Below the pieces are notes generated by a model, which did no database searches, had not been told where the DNA came from, and saw only the letters and a list, made by a program, of their open reading frames with translations. Below are positions 45,755-56,022 of a stretch of 64,000 nt of DNA, piece after piece (the stretch's first letter is position 1; each line of letters opens with the position of its first letter). Where the stretch lies: contig CACJTU010000001.1 in the NCBI GenBank assembly GCA_902596375.1, positions 62,001 through 126,000 on the forward strand, given 5' to 3'. The translations under genes were made by a program, and so were the position numbers. Source of the stretch: an uncultured Pelagibacteraceae bacterium (lineage in GTDB: Bacteria > Pseudomonadota > Alphaproteobacteria > Pelagibacterales > Pelagibacteraceae).

Positions 45755-46465
45755 ATGAGCGAGATAGCTTTATTAGGAAAAAAAATAGGAATGACTAGAG
45801 AATTCTATAAATCTGGTCAATTAGTTCCTGTGACTGTGCTTAAGGTTGAAAAAGCTAGAGTCATTCAGGTTATTGAAAAAGAAAAAAGAGGGTACAAGGC
45901 TGTTCAGCTCGGATATGGAAAAATTAAAAATTCAAAATTAACAAAAGCTATGAAAGGTGTTTTTGCTAAAAAAAATACTGAAGCTAAGAAAAAATTACAA
46001 GAATTTAGAGTAAACGACACATCTGTTTACAAAGAAGGAAACGAGTTTGGTTTAGAAATATTCAAAGATATTAAATTTGTAGACACAAGATCAAAAACAA
46101 TTGGTAAAGGTTTTGCAGGTGCTATGAAAAGACATAATTTTGGTGGTTTAAGAGCCAGTCATGGTGTTTCTATATCTCACAGAGCACATGGTTCAACAGG
46201 ACATAGTCAAGATCCAGGTAAAGTTTTTAAAGGAAAAAAAATGGCTGGTCATATGGGTGACAAGCTAAGAACGATGCAAAATATTGAAATAATAAAAACT
46301 GACTTAGAAAACGAACTTCTTTACTTAAAAGGATCAATACCTGGTTCAAAAAATTCTGAAGTAATGGTTAAAAAATCAGTGAAAAATATAAGCAAAATGA
46401 CAATTGGTGAGAAACAAGCAGCTGCTGAAGAGGCTAAAAAAACACCTGAGAAAAAGAAAAAATAA
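45755..46465 (+). CDS. rplC: 50S ribosomal protein L3
   Basis: A 236-residue L3. The beta-barrel starts LLGKKIGMTREFY, the central extension reaching the peptidyl transferase centre has HGVSISHRAHGSTGHSQDPGKVFKGKKMAGHMG, and the C-terminus carries an added Lys/Ala tail (about 215-236) not present in the E. coli protein (209). One-base overlap with rplD. Confidence 0.97.
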   Translation: MSEIALLGKKIGMTREFYKSGQLVPVTVLKVEKARVIQVIEKEKRGYKAVQLGYGKIKNSKLTKAMKGVFAKKNTEAKKKLQEFRVNDTSVYKEGNEFGLEIFKDIKFVDTRSKTIGKGFAGAMKRHNFGGLRASHGVSISHRAHGSTGHSQDPGKVFKGKKMAGHMGDKLRTMQNIEIIKTDLENELLYLKGSIPGSKNSEVMVKKSVKNISKMTIGEKQAAAEEAKKTPEKKKK

Positions 46466-47088
46466 TGAAATTAGATAAAATTAGCATAGACGGAAAAAAA
46501 GATAGTATTGAAGTTTTGGATAAGATTTTTTCCGCTAAAATTAACCATAAATTAGTTAGCGCTGTTCTATATAAAACAAATGCTAATTACAAAGGAAGAC
46601 ATGCCAAAACTAAACAACAAAATGAGGTAAAAGGACCAACTTCAAAAATATATGCTCAAAAAGGAACTGGTGGTGCAAGGCATGCTAGTAAAAAAGCTCC
46701 TATATTTGTTGGTGGTGGTATTGCTCATGGACCAAAAGGTGAATTGGCTTATAAAAAAAGAAAACTAAACAAAACTGAGAAAAAACAAAGCGTAGCTTCA
46801 CTAATTACAGAAAAAAATAATAATAAAAACTTATTAATCTTAAATGACTTTAGTTCTGAAATTAAAAAAACTAAAGAGATGAACTCAATTATTAATAAAC
46901 TTGAAATTACAAATTCACTAATAATTCTAGACAAAAATTCAAAAGAAAAAATCGAAAAATCAGTAAGAAATATTCCAAATGTTAAAGTTACAGATGTAAA
47001 TCATTTCAGTGCATACGATATTATTAAATTTAAAAAAGTAGTTTTCACAGAAAGCTCCGTCAAAGAATTAGAAAAGAGATATTCATAA
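46465..47088 (+). CDS. rplD: 50S ribosomal protein L4
   Basis: A 207-residue L4 lining the exit tunnel. The conserved loop from about residue 43 (TNANYKGRHAKTKQQNEVKGP...QKGTGGARHASKKAPIFVGGGIAHGP) is intact. L4 represses its own operon in E. coli by an S10 leader that does not exist here. One base lies between this gene and rplW. Confidence 0.96.
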   Translation: MKLDKISIDGKKDSIEVLDKIFSAKINHKLVSAVLYKTNANYKGRHAKTKQQNEVKGPTSKIYAQKGTGGARHASKKAPIFVGGGIAHGPKGELAYKKRKLNKTEKKQSVASLITEKNNNKNLLILNDFSSEIKKTKEMNSIINKLEITNSLIILDKNSKEKIEKSVRNIPNVKVTDVNHFSAYDIIKFKKVVFTESSVKELEKRYS

Positions 47089-47089
47089 A

Positions 47090-47383
47090 ATGGAAAAAAT
47101 TCACTTATACGATAAAATTCTTTCTCCAGTGGTTACTGAAAAATCTACTAATTTATCTGAACTTAATAAAATTGTTTTTAAAGTTCCGGATGGAGCAAAT
47201 AAGAAAAATTTAAAAAAGAATATAGAAAAAATATTTAAAGTTAATGTGACTAAGATTAATATTATAAACAAACAAAATAGAACAAAAGTTACCAGAGGTA
47301 GAAAAGTAAAAGTATCTGGTTATAAAAAAGCAATAATAACTTTAAAAAAAGGTCAAAGTATTGATCTAACAACAGGAATTTAA
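47090..47383 (+). CDS. rplW: 50S ribosomal protein L23
   Basis: A 97-residue L23 at the tunnel exit, the docking place of trigger factor and signal recognition particle. Family start YDKILSPVVTEKSTNL and the loop KQNRTKVTRGRKVKVSGYKKAI are visible. Three-base gap to rplB. Confidence 0.96.
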   Translation: MEKIHLYDKILSPVVTEKSTNLSELNKIVFKVPDGANKKNLKKNIEKIFKVNVTKINIINKQNRTKVTRGRKVKVSGYKKAIITLKKGQSIDLTTGI

Positions 47384-47386
47384 TAA

Positions 47387-48226
47387 ATGGCATTAAAAAC
47401 TTTTAAACCATACACAAAATCTACAAGAGGTACCATTTTAGTTGATAGAACTGGTTTATGGAAAGGTAAACCATTTAAGTCATTAGTCTCTCCAAAAAAT
47501 GCCATGAAAGGTAGAAATAATAATGGTCATATTACCTCTATTAATAGAGCAGGTGGGCATAAAAAAATGTACAGACATGTTGATTTTTATAGAAAAAAAT
47601 TTGATATGGAGGCTACAGTAGAAAGAATAGAGTATGATCCAAATAGATCATGTTACATAATGTTAGTAAAATTTGAGGATAACACGCATGCATACTTCTT
47701 AGCACCACAGAAAATTAAAGTTGGAGATAAAGTTGAAAGTGGTTCTAAAAAAGAAATTAAAGTAGGTAATTGTATGCCATTGCAAGACATTCCAGTGGGT
47801 ATCAATATACATAATGTTGAAATACAACCAGGTGGTGGTGGAAAAATCGCTAGAGCTGCTGGTTCATCAGTTACTATTAGTGGTCTAGATGGAAACTATA
47901 GTTTAATAAAATTAGCCTCAGGTGAAGTGAGAAAAATAGATTCAAGAGCTTTGGCTACTATTGGAATTTTAAGTAATCCAGATCAAAAAAATATTAAAAT
48001 TGGAAAAGCAGGTAGATCAAGATGGTTGGGTAGAAGACCTCATACAAGAGGTGTCGTTAAAAACCCAGTTGATCACCCACATGGTGGTGGTGAAGGTAAA
48101 TCAGCTGGAGGAAGACATCCAGTATCACCTACAGGACAATCAGCTAAAGGTTTAAAAACCCGAGATAATAAGAGAACAGATAAATTTATAGTTAAGAGAA
48201 GAAATAAGAGGAAGGATACTAAGTAA
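47387..48226 (+). CDS. rplB: 50S ribosomal protein L2
   Basis: A 279-residue L2 needed for subunit joining and peptidyl transfer. The signature [22 protein letters not shown] carrying the conserved histidine is at about 224-245, in a loop reaching the catalytic centre, with GRRPHTRGV before it. Overlaps rpsS by one base. Confidence 0.98.
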   Translation: MALKTFKPYTKSTRGTILVDRTGLWKGKPFKSLVSPKNAMKGRNNNGHITSINRAGGHKKMYRHVDFYRKKFDMEATVERIEYDPNRSCYIMLVKFEDNTHAYFLAPQKIKVGDKVESGSKKEIKVGNCMPLQDIPVGINIHNVEIQPGGGGKIARAAGSSVTISGLDGNYSLIKLASGEVRKIDSRALATIGILSNPDQKNIKIGKAGRSRWLGRRPHTRGVVKNPVDHPHGGGEGKSAGGRHPVSPTGQSAKGLKTRDNKRTDKFIVKRRNKRKDTK

Positions 48227-48522
48227 TGGCTAGAGCAGTTTGGAAAGGACCGTTTGTAGAAGAAAGCTTGATGAAGAAAGTAGACAAGTATAAAGACGAT
48301 CCGAAGAAAATCCCTATTAAGACTTGGTCAAGAAAATCTACAATTTTACCTGATTTTGTTGGAGTAAGTTTCCAAATTTATAATGGAAAAAAATTTATAC
48401 CAATAACAGTTTCAGAAGATATGGTTGGACATAAATTAGGTGAATTTGCACCAACAAGAACATTTTTTGGTCATACACCAGCTGACAAGAAAGCTAAACC
48501 TGCAACAGCAGAGAAGAAATAA
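48226..48522 (+). CDS. rpsS: 30S ribosomal protein S19
   Basis: A 98-residue S19 of the 30S head, contacting S13. [18 protein letters not shown], the [18 protein letters not shown] stretch and [15 protein letters not shown] are typical. It ends two bases before rplV; the C-terminal Lys/Ala tail is usual. Confidence 0.97.
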   Translation: MARAVWKGPFVEESLMKKVDKYKDDPKKIPIKTWSRKSTILPDFVGVSFQIYNGKKFIPITVSEDMVGHKLGEFAPTRTFFGHTPADKKAKPATAEKK

Positions 48523-48524
48523 TT

Positions 48525-48923
48525 ATGGGTAAAAAAAAGAAAATTGATAAAACTAACGATAAAACAGTAAAGTCTGTTAACAACGGTATTAGATCAAGTG
48601 TTAGAAAGCTAAATCCAATACTAAAAAGCATTGTTGGCAAAAAAGTTGATGTTGCAATTAGAGATTTACAGTTTTCAGAAAAAAGAGTTACTAGAGATGT
48701 TAGAAAAACTATCAGTTCAGCTGTAGCCAATGCTGAAAATAATTTTCAATACGATATTGATAAGTTAATAGTTAAAGAGGCATATTGCGGAAAAAAAATA
48801 GTTATGAAAAGATTTAGACCTAGAGCAAAAGGAAGAGCTGCACCAATATTAAAACCTTGGTCAACAGTTACAATAATTTTATCAGAAGCAAAAAAAATGG
48901 AGAAGCATGGGGCAAAAAGTTAA
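48525..48923 (+). CDS. rplV: 50S ribosomal protein L22
   Basis: A 132-residue L22 whose long hairpin lines the exit tunnel ([25 protein letters not shown]). The N-terminal Lys-rich region is a bit longer than in E. coli (110). Its end overlaps the rpsC start by 17 bases, one of the longest same-strand overlaps in the window. Confidence 0.95.
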   Translation: MGKKKKIDKTNDKTVKSVNNGIRSSVRKLNPILKSIVGKKVDVAIRDLQFSEKRVTRDVRKTISSAVANAENNFQYDIDKLIVKEAYCGKKIVMKRFRPRAKGRAAPILKPWSTVTIILSEAKKMEKHGAKS

Positions 48924-49584
48924 TCCTGTAGGTTTTAGATTAGGTGTGAACAGAGGATGGGACTCTGTCTGGTATGCTAAGAAAAAAGATTTTGGAAATT
49001 ACCTAATAGAAGATTTTAAAATTAGGGAATATATCAAGAAAAATGTAATTAACTCTGGTGTATCAAAGGTAATGATCGAAAGAACATCTAATAAATGTTA
49101 TGTTACAATATATACTTCTAGACCTGGATTTGTTATTGGGAAAAAAGGAAGTGATATAGACAAAATTAAAAATAATCTTTCAAAATTTACTACAAATGAA
49201 GTTAATCTAAATATAAAAGAAGTTAAAAAACCTGAAACCAATGCTTATTTAGTAGCTGAAAACATAGCTCAGCAGCTTGTTAAAAGAATTTCTTATAGAA
49301 GAGCTATGAAAAGAGCAATGCAATCATGTATTAGACTTGGAGCAAAAGGAATTAAAGTTTCTGTCAGTGGAAGACTTGGCGGAAATGAAATAGCTAGAAC
49401 AGAGTGGTTAAGAGATGGCAGTATTCCATCTCATACTCTAAGAGCTGATATAGATTATGCTGAGGCAGAGGCTCTTACAACTTATGGAATTATTGGTATT
49501 AAAGTTTGGATTTATAAAGGTGAAGTTTTTGCAAGAGAATTTAGCCAAGAGACTAATAAAGTAACACCAAAGGAAGGTAAATAA
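48907..49584 (+). CDS. rpsC: 30S ribosomal protein S3
   Basis: A 225-residue S3 at the mRNA entry. It opens [12 protein letters not shown], has a KH domain with VIGKKGSDI (about 75-83), and the C-terminal domain [23 protein letters not shown]. The ATG at 48907 is chosen because the family starts MGQKVNP; it lies inside the end of rplV. Two bases before rplP. Confidence 0.97.
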   Translation: MGQKVNPVGFRLGVNRGWDSVWYAKKKDFGNYLIEDFKIREYIKKNVINSGVSKVMIERTSNKCYVTIYTSRPGFVIGKKGSDIDKIKNNLSKFTTNEVNLNIKEVKKPETNAYLVAENIAQQLVKRISYRRAMKRAMQSCIRLGAKGIKVSVSGRLGGNEIARTEWLRDGSIPSHTLRADIDYAEAEALTTYGIIGIKVWIYKGEVFAREFSQETNKVTPKEGK

Positions 49585-49586
49585 TA

Positions 49587-49997
49587 ATGCTCCAACCAGT
49601 AAGAACAAAGTGGAGAAAAGCACATAAAGGCAGAATTCACGGTACTGCTACTAGAGCAAGCACTATTAATTATGGTGCTTACGCATTAAAAGCTTTACAG
49701 CCAGAAAGAGTTACTGGAAAACAGATTGAAGCTGCAAGGGTTGCATTAACAAGACATATGAAAAGACAAGGAAGAGTTTGGACAAGAATATTTCCAAACA
49801 TACCAGTTTCTAAAAAACCGATTGAGGTCAGAATGGGTAAAGGAAAAGGATCGCCTGAATATTTTGCATGCAGAGTAAAACCAGGAAGAATATTGTTTGA
49901 AGTTGATGGTGTTTCTGAACAAATTGCTAAAGAAGCTTTATATAAAGCATCAGCTAAATTACCAATTAAGACTAAAACTATTAAGAGATTTGCATAA
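49587..49997 (+). CDS. rplP: 50S ribosomal protein L16
   Basis: A 136-residue L16 near the A-site tRNA elbow. It starts [19 protein letters not shown] and holds the [33 protein letters not shown] stretch, whose arginine is hydroxylated in E. coli. Overlaps rpmC by one base. Confidence 0.97.
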   Translation: MLQPVRTKWRKAHKGRIHGTATRASTINYGAYALKALQPERVTGKQIEAARVALTRHMKRQGRVWTRIFPNIPVSKKPIEVRMGKGKGSPEYFACRVKPGRILFEVDGVSEQIAKEALYKASAKLPIKTKTIKRFA

Positions 49998-50188
49998 TGA
50001 AAAAACAAGAAATTAAAAAACTATCAAAGGACGAAATTGTGAAGAATATTGATAAACTTAAAAAAGATCTTTTTAATTTCAGATTTCAAAAAATGAATTC
50101 ACAAGTAACAAACCCAGCTAAAATTGGGGAAACTAGAAAAACAATAGCAAGATTAAAAACAATTTTAAAAGGAAAAGCAAATGCCTAA
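49997..50188 (+). CDS. rpmC: 50S ribosomal protein L29
   Basis: A 63-residue all-helical L29 beside the tunnel exit, with [34 protein letters not shown]. It overlaps the rpsQ start by eight bases. Confidence 0.95.
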   Translation: MKKQEIKKLSKDEIVKNIDKLKKDLFNFRFQKMNSQVTNPAKIGETRKTIARLKTILKGKANA

Positions 50189-50417
50189 AAAAATACTTAC
50201 AGGTGTCGTTATAAGCGATAAACCAAATAAAACAGTTACTGTTATGGTAGAACGTAAATATTCTCACCCAGTTCTAAAAAAAGTAATCAGAGTTAGAAAA
50301 AACTACAACGCTCACGATGAAAATAATAAGTTCAAAACTGGTGACAAAGTTTCAATTATTGAGAGCAAACCCTTTTCTAAAAATAAAAAATTTCAAGTAA
50401 TGGAGAGTACGAAGTAA
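50181..50417 (+). CDS. rpsQ: 30S ribosomal protein S17
   Basis: A 78-residue OB-fold S17 with [29 protein letters not shown] and a [18 protein letters not shown] tail. It binds 16S rRNA helix 11. One-base overlap with rplN. Confidence 0.96.
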   Translation: MPKKILTGVVISDKPNKTVTVMVERKYSHPVLKKVIRVRKNYNAHDENNKFKTGDKVSIIESKPFSKNKKFQVMESTK

Positions 50418-50785
50418 TGATTGGTGTTCAAACAGAATTACAAGTAGCTGACAATACTGGTGCAAAAAGAATTGAGTGCATTAAAGTTCTAGGTGGATCA
50501 AAAAGAAGATACGCTAGCATTGGTGATACTATTGTAATTGCAGTTAAAGAGGCGATACCCAAAGGAAAAGTTAAAAAAGGATCTGTCCATAAAGCTGTTG
50601 TTGTAAGGGTTAAAAAGGGAATTCACAGAAATGATGGTTCAAAAGTGAGATTTGACAATAATGCAGCTGTTTTAGTTGATGACAAAGGAGAGCCAGTTGG
50701 AACAAGGATTTTTGGTCCAGTTACAAGAGAATTAAGAAGTAGAGGTCAAATGAAAATTATTTCATTGGCACCGGAGGTATTATAA
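50417..50785 (+). CDS. rplN: 50S ribosomal protein L14
   Basis: A 122-residue L14 at the subunit interface, with the start [27 protein letters not shown] and late [10 protein letters not shown]. First gene of the spc part, but joined to rpsQ by one base without a promoter or leader. It also binds the silencing factor RsfS in other bacteria. Confidence 0.98.
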   Translation: MIGVQTELQVADNTGAKRIECIKVLGGSKRRYASIGDTIVIAVKEAIPKGKVKKGSVHKAVVVRVKKGIHRNDGSKVRFDNNAAVLVDDKGEPVGTRIFGPVTRELRSRGQMKIISLAPEVL

Positions 50786-51030
50786 TGATTAAAAAAGGTC
50801 TGAAGGTAAGAGTTTTAACTGGAAAAGATAAAAAAAAAGAGGGTGAAGTTATTGAAATTGATAGAGCTAATAACAGAGCAAAGGTTAAAGAAATAAACAT
50901 GGTTAAAAAACACGTAAAAACAACAAAAGAGAAAAAAGGTGGAATTTTTCCTAAAGAAAGTTTTATACATATTTCAAACTTAAAACTAATAGATGAAAAA
51001 GTGGCAAAGAAAAAAGAGGCTAAAAAATAA
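50785..51030 (+). CDS. rplX: 50S ribosomal protein L24 (short form)
   Basis: An 81-residue L24 with a full KOW domain ([39 protein letters not shown]) but a shorter C-terminal part than E. coli (104). The ending is Lys-rich. An initiator of 50S assembly. Overlaps rplN and rplE by one base each. Confidence 0.92.
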   Translation: MIKKGLKVRVLTGKDKKKEGEVIEIDRANNRAKVKEINMVKKHVKTTKEKKGGIFPKESFIHISNLKLIDEKVAKKKEAKK

Positions 51031-51584
51031 TGACACCAAGATTAAAAGAAATGTTTAATAAAGAAATTCAACCTGCCTTAAAAGACCAGTTTGGATTTAA
51101 GAATATTTATATGGCTCCAAGAGTTGAGAAAGTTGTTTTAAATATGGGTCTTGGTTTAGATGCTACAGATTCTAAAATTTTAAAATCATGCGAAGAAGAT
51201 ATGGCTAAAATAACTGGACAAAAACCAATTACAACAAAATTTAAAAAATCAGTAGCTAATTTTAAAACAAGAAAAGGATCAAATGCTGGTTTAAAGGTAA
51301 CATTAAGAAAAAATAGGATGTATGAATTCTTAGACAGATTAGTGAATATTGCATTACCAAGAATTAAAGATTTCAGAGGTTTGTCACCAAAAGGCTTTGA
51401 TAAATTTGGTAATTATACATTTGGAATTAAAGAACATATAATTTTTCCAGAAGTAAGCTTTGATAGAGCAGACAAAGTTAGAGGTTTAGATATAGTAATA
51501 GTTATTAAAGCAATAAATAAAGAGCATAGTTTTGCATTACTAGAAAAAATGAATTTTCCATTTATTAAAAAAGGAGATAATTAA
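51030..51584 (+). CDS. rplE: 50S ribosomal protein L5
   Basis: A 184-residue L5 of the central protuberance, binding 5S rRNA. Visible blocks are RVEKVVLNMGLG, TGQKPITTKFKKSVANFKTRKG and LPRIKDFRGLSPKGFDKFGNYTFGIKEH. Two bases to rpsN. Confidence 0.97.
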   Translation: MTPRLKEMFNKEIQPALKDQFGFKNIYMAPRVEKVVLNMGLGLDATDSKILKSCEEDMAKITGQKPITTKFKKSVANFKTRKGSNAGLKVTLRKNRMYEFLDRLVNIALPRIKDFRGLSPKGFDKFGNYTFGIKEHIIFPEVSFDRADKVRGLDIVIVIKAINKEHSFALLEKMNFPFIKKGDN

Positions 51585-51586
51585 AT

Positions 51587-51892
51587 ATGGCAAAGTTAAG
51601 CGCTATTAATAAAAATAAAAAAAGAATTAAGCTTTCAGATAGACTTTATAAAAAAAGGAAAGCATTAAAGAAGGTTGTAATGGATAAAAAGATTCCATTA
51701 GAGGAAAGATTTAAAGCGCAACAAAAATTATCTAAACTGCCAAGAAACTCGGCTAAAACAAGAGTCATGAATAGATGCGAGATTACTGGTAGACCTCATG
51801 GCGTTTATAGAAAATTAAAGATTTCAAGAATTGCATTAAGACAATTAGGATTACAAGGAAAGATACCTGGCTTAGTTAAATCTAGCTGGTAG
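51587..51892 (+). CDS. rpsN: 30S ribosomal protein S14 (zinc-free type)
   Basis: A 101-residue S14 of the long C-minus type: the NRCEITGRPHGVYRKLKISRIALRQLGLQGKIPGL ending has only one Cys, so no zinc ribbon forms. Independent of zinc supply, as usual in proteobacteria. It is 11 bases before rpsH. Confidence 0.97.
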   Translation: MAKLSAINKNKKRIKLSDRLYKKRKALKKVVMDKKIPLEERFKAQQKLSKLPRNSAKTRVMNRCEITGRPHGVYRKLKISRIALRQLGLQGKIPGLVKSSW

Positions 51893-51903
51893 AAAGGAAA
51901 ATT

Positions 51904-52299
51904 ATGAGTTTAAGTGACCCAATAGGAGATATGATTGCAAGAGTGAAGAACGCTCAAGCTAGAAATCATAAAAAAGTAGAATTACCTTCATCTAATTTTA
52001 AAACAAAAATTGCAGATATACTTAAAAATGAAGGTTTTATTAAAAATTTTAAAGTAAGTTCTGAAGAAAAGAAACCAATGCTATCATTAGAACTTAAGTA
52101 CCATTCAGGTAATCCAGTAATTAGTGCTTTTGAAAGAGTATCAAAACCTGGGAGAAGAATTTTTTCATCTGCCGATAGCTTACCTAAAATAAACAATGGT
52201 TTAGGAATTGCTATTGTTTCAACTCCAAAAGGAGTAATGACTGATATAGATGCAAGAAAACAGAAAGTTGGTGGCGAAATAATTTGTAAGGTATTTTAA
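51904..52299 (+). CDS. rpsH: 30S ribosomal protein S8
   Basis: A 131-residue S8, an early 16S rRNA binder, with SDPIGDMIARVKNAQ at the start and the GLGIAIVSTPKGVMTDIDARKQKVGGEIICKVF ending. A GAAAGGA ribosome site lies before the ATG. S8 represses the spc genes in E. coli through the rplE region; no such site was tested here. Confidence 0.97.
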   Translation: MSLSDPIGDMIARVKNAQARNHKKVELPSSNFKTKIADILKNEGFIKNFKVSSEEKKPMLSLELKYHSGNPVISAFERVSKPGRRIFSSADSLPKINNGLGIAIVSTPKGVMTDIDARKQKVGGEIICKVF

Positions 52300-52838
52300 T
52301 GTCTAAAATAGGTAAAATAAACATATCGATCCCAGAAAAAGTAAAAGTTGCTTTAGCTGGAAATATTATAAATATAGAAGGACCTTTAGGTAAAAAATCA
52401 ATCAATGTTGATTTAGATATGTTTAATTTAGACATAATTGAAGGGAAAGAAATTTCTATCAAACCAAAAAAAGTAGATCAAAATTCAAAAAGACTTTGGG
52501 GAATGAATAGAAGTTTAATCAATAATGCTGTAATTGGATCAAGCACAGGTTATGAAAAAACTTTAGAATTAGTTGGTGTTGGTTATAGAGCGGCATTAAA
52601 AGGAAATCAGTTAAATTTACAATTAGGTTACAGTCATGATATAAATTTTGACATACCAGAGGGCATTAAAATTGCTGTTGAAAAACAAACAACATTAAAA
52701 ATTACAGGATCTGACAAACAACTAGTTGGTGAAGTTGCATCTAAAATTAAAACATTAAGAAAAATCGAACCATATAAAGGAAAAGGTGTTCGAGAAAAAG
52801 GACAATATGTTCTTAAAAAAGAGGGAAAGAAAAAGTAA
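52299..52838 (+). CDS. rplF: 50S ribosomal protein L6
   Basis: A 179-residue L6 made of two similar alpha/beta domains, near the factor site. The C-terminal [21 protein letters not shown] block ([18 protein letters not shown]) is conserved. One-base overlaps on both sides. Confidence 0.97.
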   Translation: MSKIGKINISIPEKVKVALAGNIINIEGPLGKKSINVDLDMFNLDIIEGKEISIKPKKVDQNSKRLWGMNRSLINNAVIGSSTGYEKTLELVGVGYRAALKGNQLNLQLGYSHDINFDIPEGIKIAVEKQTTLKITGSDKQLVGEVASKIKTLRKIEPYKGKGVREKGQYVLKKEGKKK

Positions 52839-53194
52839 TGAAACTAAATACTAGTATCAGAAAAAGATTTAGAGTTAGCAATAAAATTAAAAGAGTTGCT
52901 TCAAAAGATAGATTTAGATTAAGTATTTCTAGATCAGCAAAAAATATTTCAGCTCAAATAATTGATGATACAAAAAATGTAACTTTGTTATCAGCTTCAT
53001 CTTTAGAAAAAGATCTTAGATCAGGAGACAAAGTTAATAAAACTGAGCTATCTAAATTAGTCGCTCAAATATTAGCTAAAAAAGCACAAGAGAAAAAAAT
53101 CACTAAAATTTACTTTGATAGAGGTTCTTACAAATATCACGGTAGAATTAAAGTTTTTGCAGAAACTCTAAGAGAAAATGGGATGGAATTTTAA
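52838..53194 (+). CDS. rplR: 50S ribosomal protein L18
   Basis: A 118-residue L18 binding 5S rRNA, with [20 protein letters not shown] and the [23 protein letters not shown] ending. N-terminal basic tail as usual. Two bases to rpsE. Confidence 0.96.
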   Translation: MKLNTSIRKRFRVSNKIKRVASKDRFRLSISRSAKNISAQIIDDTKNVTLLSASSLEKDLRSGDKVNKTELSKLVAQILAKKAQEKKITKIYFDRGSYKYHGRIKVFAETLRENGMEF

Positions 53195-53196
53195 TT

Positions 53197-53712
53197 ATGG
53201 AAAATTTTAAAGATAAAAAAACTGACGATATATTAGAAAAATTAGTTCACATAAATCGTATTACTAAAGTTGTTAAGGGTGGAAGAAGATTTGGATTTTC
53301 AGCGCTTGTAGTAGTTGGAAATCAAGCGGGTAAAATCGGTATAGCTCACGCAAAAGCTAAACAAGTACCTGATGCTATAAAAAAAGCAAACGAGATGGCA
53401 AGAAGAAAACTTACTCATATACCATTAAGAGAAGGCAGAACGATACATCATGACGTTAAGGCAAAAGATGGCTCGGGTAGAATAGTGCTAAGAGCTGCTT
53501 CTAAAGGAACAGGTATTATTGCAGGTGGTCCTGTTAGAGCAGTATGTGAAGTTTTAGGAGTAAAAGATATTGTTGCAAAATCTATGGGAACTTCTAATGC
53601 GCACAATGTTATTAGAGCTACAATGAAAGCATTAATGAAACAAAATTCACCAAAACAAATATCAGCAATTAGAAATAAAAAAATTTCTGAAATAGTTGAA
53701 AAAAGAGGATAA
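53197..53712 (+). CDS. rpsE: 30S ribosomal protein S5
   Basis: A 171-residue S5 at the mRNA entry, important for accuracy. [16 protein letters not shown] and the [37 protein letters not shown] region are intact. Its stop overlaps the rplO ATG by one base; rpmD (L30), which normally lies between them, is absent. Confidence 0.97.
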   Translation: MENFKDKKTDDILEKLVHINRITKVVKGGRRFGFSALVVVGNQAGKIGIAHAKAKQVPDAIKKANEMARRKLTHIPLREGRTIHHDVKAKDGSGRIVLRAASKGTGIIAGGPVRAVCEVLGVKDIVAKSMGTSNAHNVIRATMKALMKQNSPKQISAIRNKKISEIVEKRG

Positions 53713-54164
53713 TGATTACTTTAAATAACAGAGAAAAAATCAATAAATCTAAAATAAGAGTTGGAAGAGGAATTGGTTCGGGCAAAGGAAAAACATCAGG
53801 TAGAGGTGTTAAAGGTCAAAAATCAAGATCTGGGGTAGCTATAAAAAGTTTTGAAGGTGGTCAAATGCCATTATACAGAAGACTTCCAAAAAGAGGTTTT
53901 AACTCCATATCAAAAGAGAGTGTTGCAATTTTAAATCTAGATAAAATTCAATCTTACATAGACAAAAAAAATATTAGTACTAAAGAAGTATTAAACGCAG
54001 AATTATTAAAAAAACTTAAATTAATAAATAAAAACTCAAAAAAATTAAAAATTTTAGGTTCTGGGGAAGTAAAAGATAAAATTAATATTGAAGCTGACCT
54101 AGCCTCTAAATCAGCAATAGAAAAACTAGAAAAAATTGGTGGATCTATTCAATTAAAAAAATAA
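53712..54164 (+). CDS. rplO: 50S ribosomal protein L15
   Basis: A 150-residue L15. It has the Gly/Lys-rich N-terminal arm ([25 protein letters not shown] and [17 protein letters not shown]) that threads into 23S rRNA, and a short globular C-terminus. Directly fused by overlap to rpsE. 9 bases to secY. Confidence 0.96.
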   Translation: MITLNNREKINKSKIRVGRGIGSGKGKTSGRGVKGQKSRSGVAIKSFEGGQMPLYRRLPKRGFNSISKESVAILNLDKIQSYIDKKNISTKEVLNAELLKKLKLINKNSKKLKILGSGEVKDKINIEADLASKSAIEKLEKIGGSIQLKK

Positions 54165-54173
54165 TTTGTTTAT

Positions 54174-55454
54174 ATGAGCGCATCATCATCAACAAATGAT
54201 TTAAGAAATAGAATTATATTTACTATTTTAATTTTAGCCGTTTATAGATTTGGAACTTTTGTGCCTTTACCTGGCATAGATCCTGAGCAATTAAAAATAA
54301 TGATGGAAGGTAACCAAAAAGGGTTGCTAGGCATGTTTAATGTTTTTGCAGGAGGTGCAGTTAGCAGAATGGCTATATTTGCATTAGGGATAATGCCTTA
54401 CATTTCATCTGCTATAATTGTTCAACTTTTAACAGGTGTTACTGAATATTTTAAAAATTTAAAAGCACAAGGTGAGACTGGTAGAGCCAAAATTACACAA
54501 ATCACTAGATATGGAACAGTTTTACTTGCAACAGTGCAAGGATATGGCTTATCAGTTGGTTTAGAGTCATCGGCAGACTTAGTGATTAATCCAGGAGCTT
54601 TTTTTAAAATAACCACTGTTACAACGATTGTTGCAGGAACGATATTTTTAATGTGGTTAGGTGAACAGATTACTCAAAGAGGTATTGGTAACGGTATATC
54701 TTTAATAATTTTTGCTGGTATTGTAGCTGAAATTCCAAGAGCTTTGGTAACGACTTTTGAATTAGGTAGAACGGGTGCAGTTTCAACTTTTATGATCTTA
54801 GCAATATTTGTTCTATTAATAGTTACAATTCTTTTTGTAGTTTTTATGGAAAGAGCATTAAGAAAAATTCTAATTAATTATCCGAAAAGACAAATGGGTA
54901 ACAAAATGTATGGTGGAGAGTCTTCACATTTACCTTTAAAAATAAATCAGGCTGGAGTAATTCCTGCAATTTTTGCTTCTGCACTTCTATTACTACCAGT
55001 AACATTCTCAAATTTTTCATTTTCTAACAATGAAACATTTTTAAACTTGAGCTCTTATTTTACTCAAGGACAACCTCTTTATATGTTGCTTTATGCATCA
55101 GGAATAATATTTTTCACTTTTTTTTATACTTCTATTACATTCAATCCAACTGAAACTGCTGAGAATCTTAGAAAGTATGGAGGATTTGTACCAGGAATTA
55201 GACCAGGCGAAAGTACTGCGTTGTATATTGAAAATATTTCAACAAAATTAACTACGATTGGTGCTCTATATTTAACTCTAGTTTGTTTAATGCCAGAATT
55301 TTTAATTGCAAACTATCCAATACCTTTTTATTTAGGTGGAGCATCTATATTAATTGTTGTTGTAGTAGCTATCGATACTGTAACACAAATACAAACAAGA
55401 TTAATGAGTTCTCAATACGAACAACTGATTAAAAAAACAAAATTTGGTAAGTAA
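54174..55454 (+). CDS. secY: Preprotein translocase subunit SecY
   Basis: A 426-residue SecY, the protein-conducting channel, with ten membrane spans. It starts LRNRIIFTILILAVYRFGTFVPLPGID (span 1) and has the IMPYISSAIIVQLL span 2, the cytoplasmic loop VVFMERALRKILINYPKRQMGNKMYGG and the late GGFVPGIRPGESTALYI loop binding SecA. Placed between L15 and adenylate kinase, with no spacer to adk. Confidence 0.98.
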   Translation: MSASSSTNDLRNRIIFTILILAVYRFGTFVPLPGIDPEQLKIMMEGNQKGLLGMFNVFAGGAVSRMAIFALGIMPYISSAIIVQLLTGVTEYFKNLKAQGETGRAKITQITRYGTVLLATVQGYGLSVGLESSADLVINPGAFFKITTVTTIVAGTIFLMWLGEQITQRGIGNGISLIIFAGIVAEIPRALVTTFELGRTGAVSTFMILAIFVLLIVTILFVVFMERALRKILINYPKRQMGNKMYGGESSHLPLKINQAGVIPAIFASALLLLPVTFSNFSFSNNETFLNLSSYFTQGQPLYMLLYASGIIFFTFFYTSITFNPTETAENLRKYGGFVPGIRPGESTALYIENISTKLTTIGALYLTLVCLMPEFLIANYPIPFYLGGASILIVVVVAIDTVTQIQTRLMSSQYEQLIKKTKFGK

Positions 55455-56018
55455 GTGAATATAATTTTATTTGGACCTCCTGGTGCTGGAAAAGGTACTC
55501 AGTCTAAATATCTTGTAAAAAAATTAAATGCTTTTCAAATTTCAACAGGCGATCTTTTAAGAGAAGAAATCAAAAAAAATTCAGATATTGGTAAAGCAAT
55601 AACCGATGATATGAAGAATGGAAAATTTATCAGTGATGATATTGTTAATAAACTCATAGAAAATTTAATATCTGATCCTCAAAAAAAAAATAAATTAATC
55701 TTTGATGGATATCCTCGATCGTTAAGTCAGGCTAAAAATTTAGAAGTGTTACTAAAAAATTCAAATCAGAGTATAGATTTAATTTTATTTCTAAACGTAG
55801 ATAAAAAAACAATTCTTAACAGGCTTGAGAAGAGAAAAATTTTAGAAAGTAGGTCTGATGATGATACTCATACGGTACTTACAAGGTATGAAAAATACAT
55901 GGAAACAACCCAACCAGTTCTAAATTTCTACTCCGAGAATCCAAATTTTAAAGAGATTGATGGAGGCTTAGAAATTGATGAAATAACAAGGAAAATAAAC
56001 GCTTTTATCAATGTTTAA
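55455..56018 (+). CDS. adk: Adenylate kinase (short form, GTG start)
   Basis: A 187-residue adenylate kinase keeping ATP/AMP/ADP in balance. P-loop GPPGAGKGTQ is at 7-16, the AMP site STGDLLREEI and DGYPRS follow. The LID is the short type without zinc cysteines, so the protein is shorter than E. coli Adk (214). GTG is the start, directly after the secY stop with no spacer; no ATG is near. Co-translation with secY is expected. Confidence 0.95.
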   Translation: MNIILFGPPGAGKGTQSKYLVKKLNAFQISTGDLLREEIKKNSDIGKAITDDMKNGKFISDDIVNKLIENLISDPQKKNKLIFDGYPRSLSQAKNLEVLLKNSNQSIDLILFLNVDKKTILNRLEKRKILESRSDDDTHTVLTRYEKYMETTQPVLNFYSENPNFKEIDGGLEIDEITRKINAFINV

Positions 56019-56022
56019 GACA

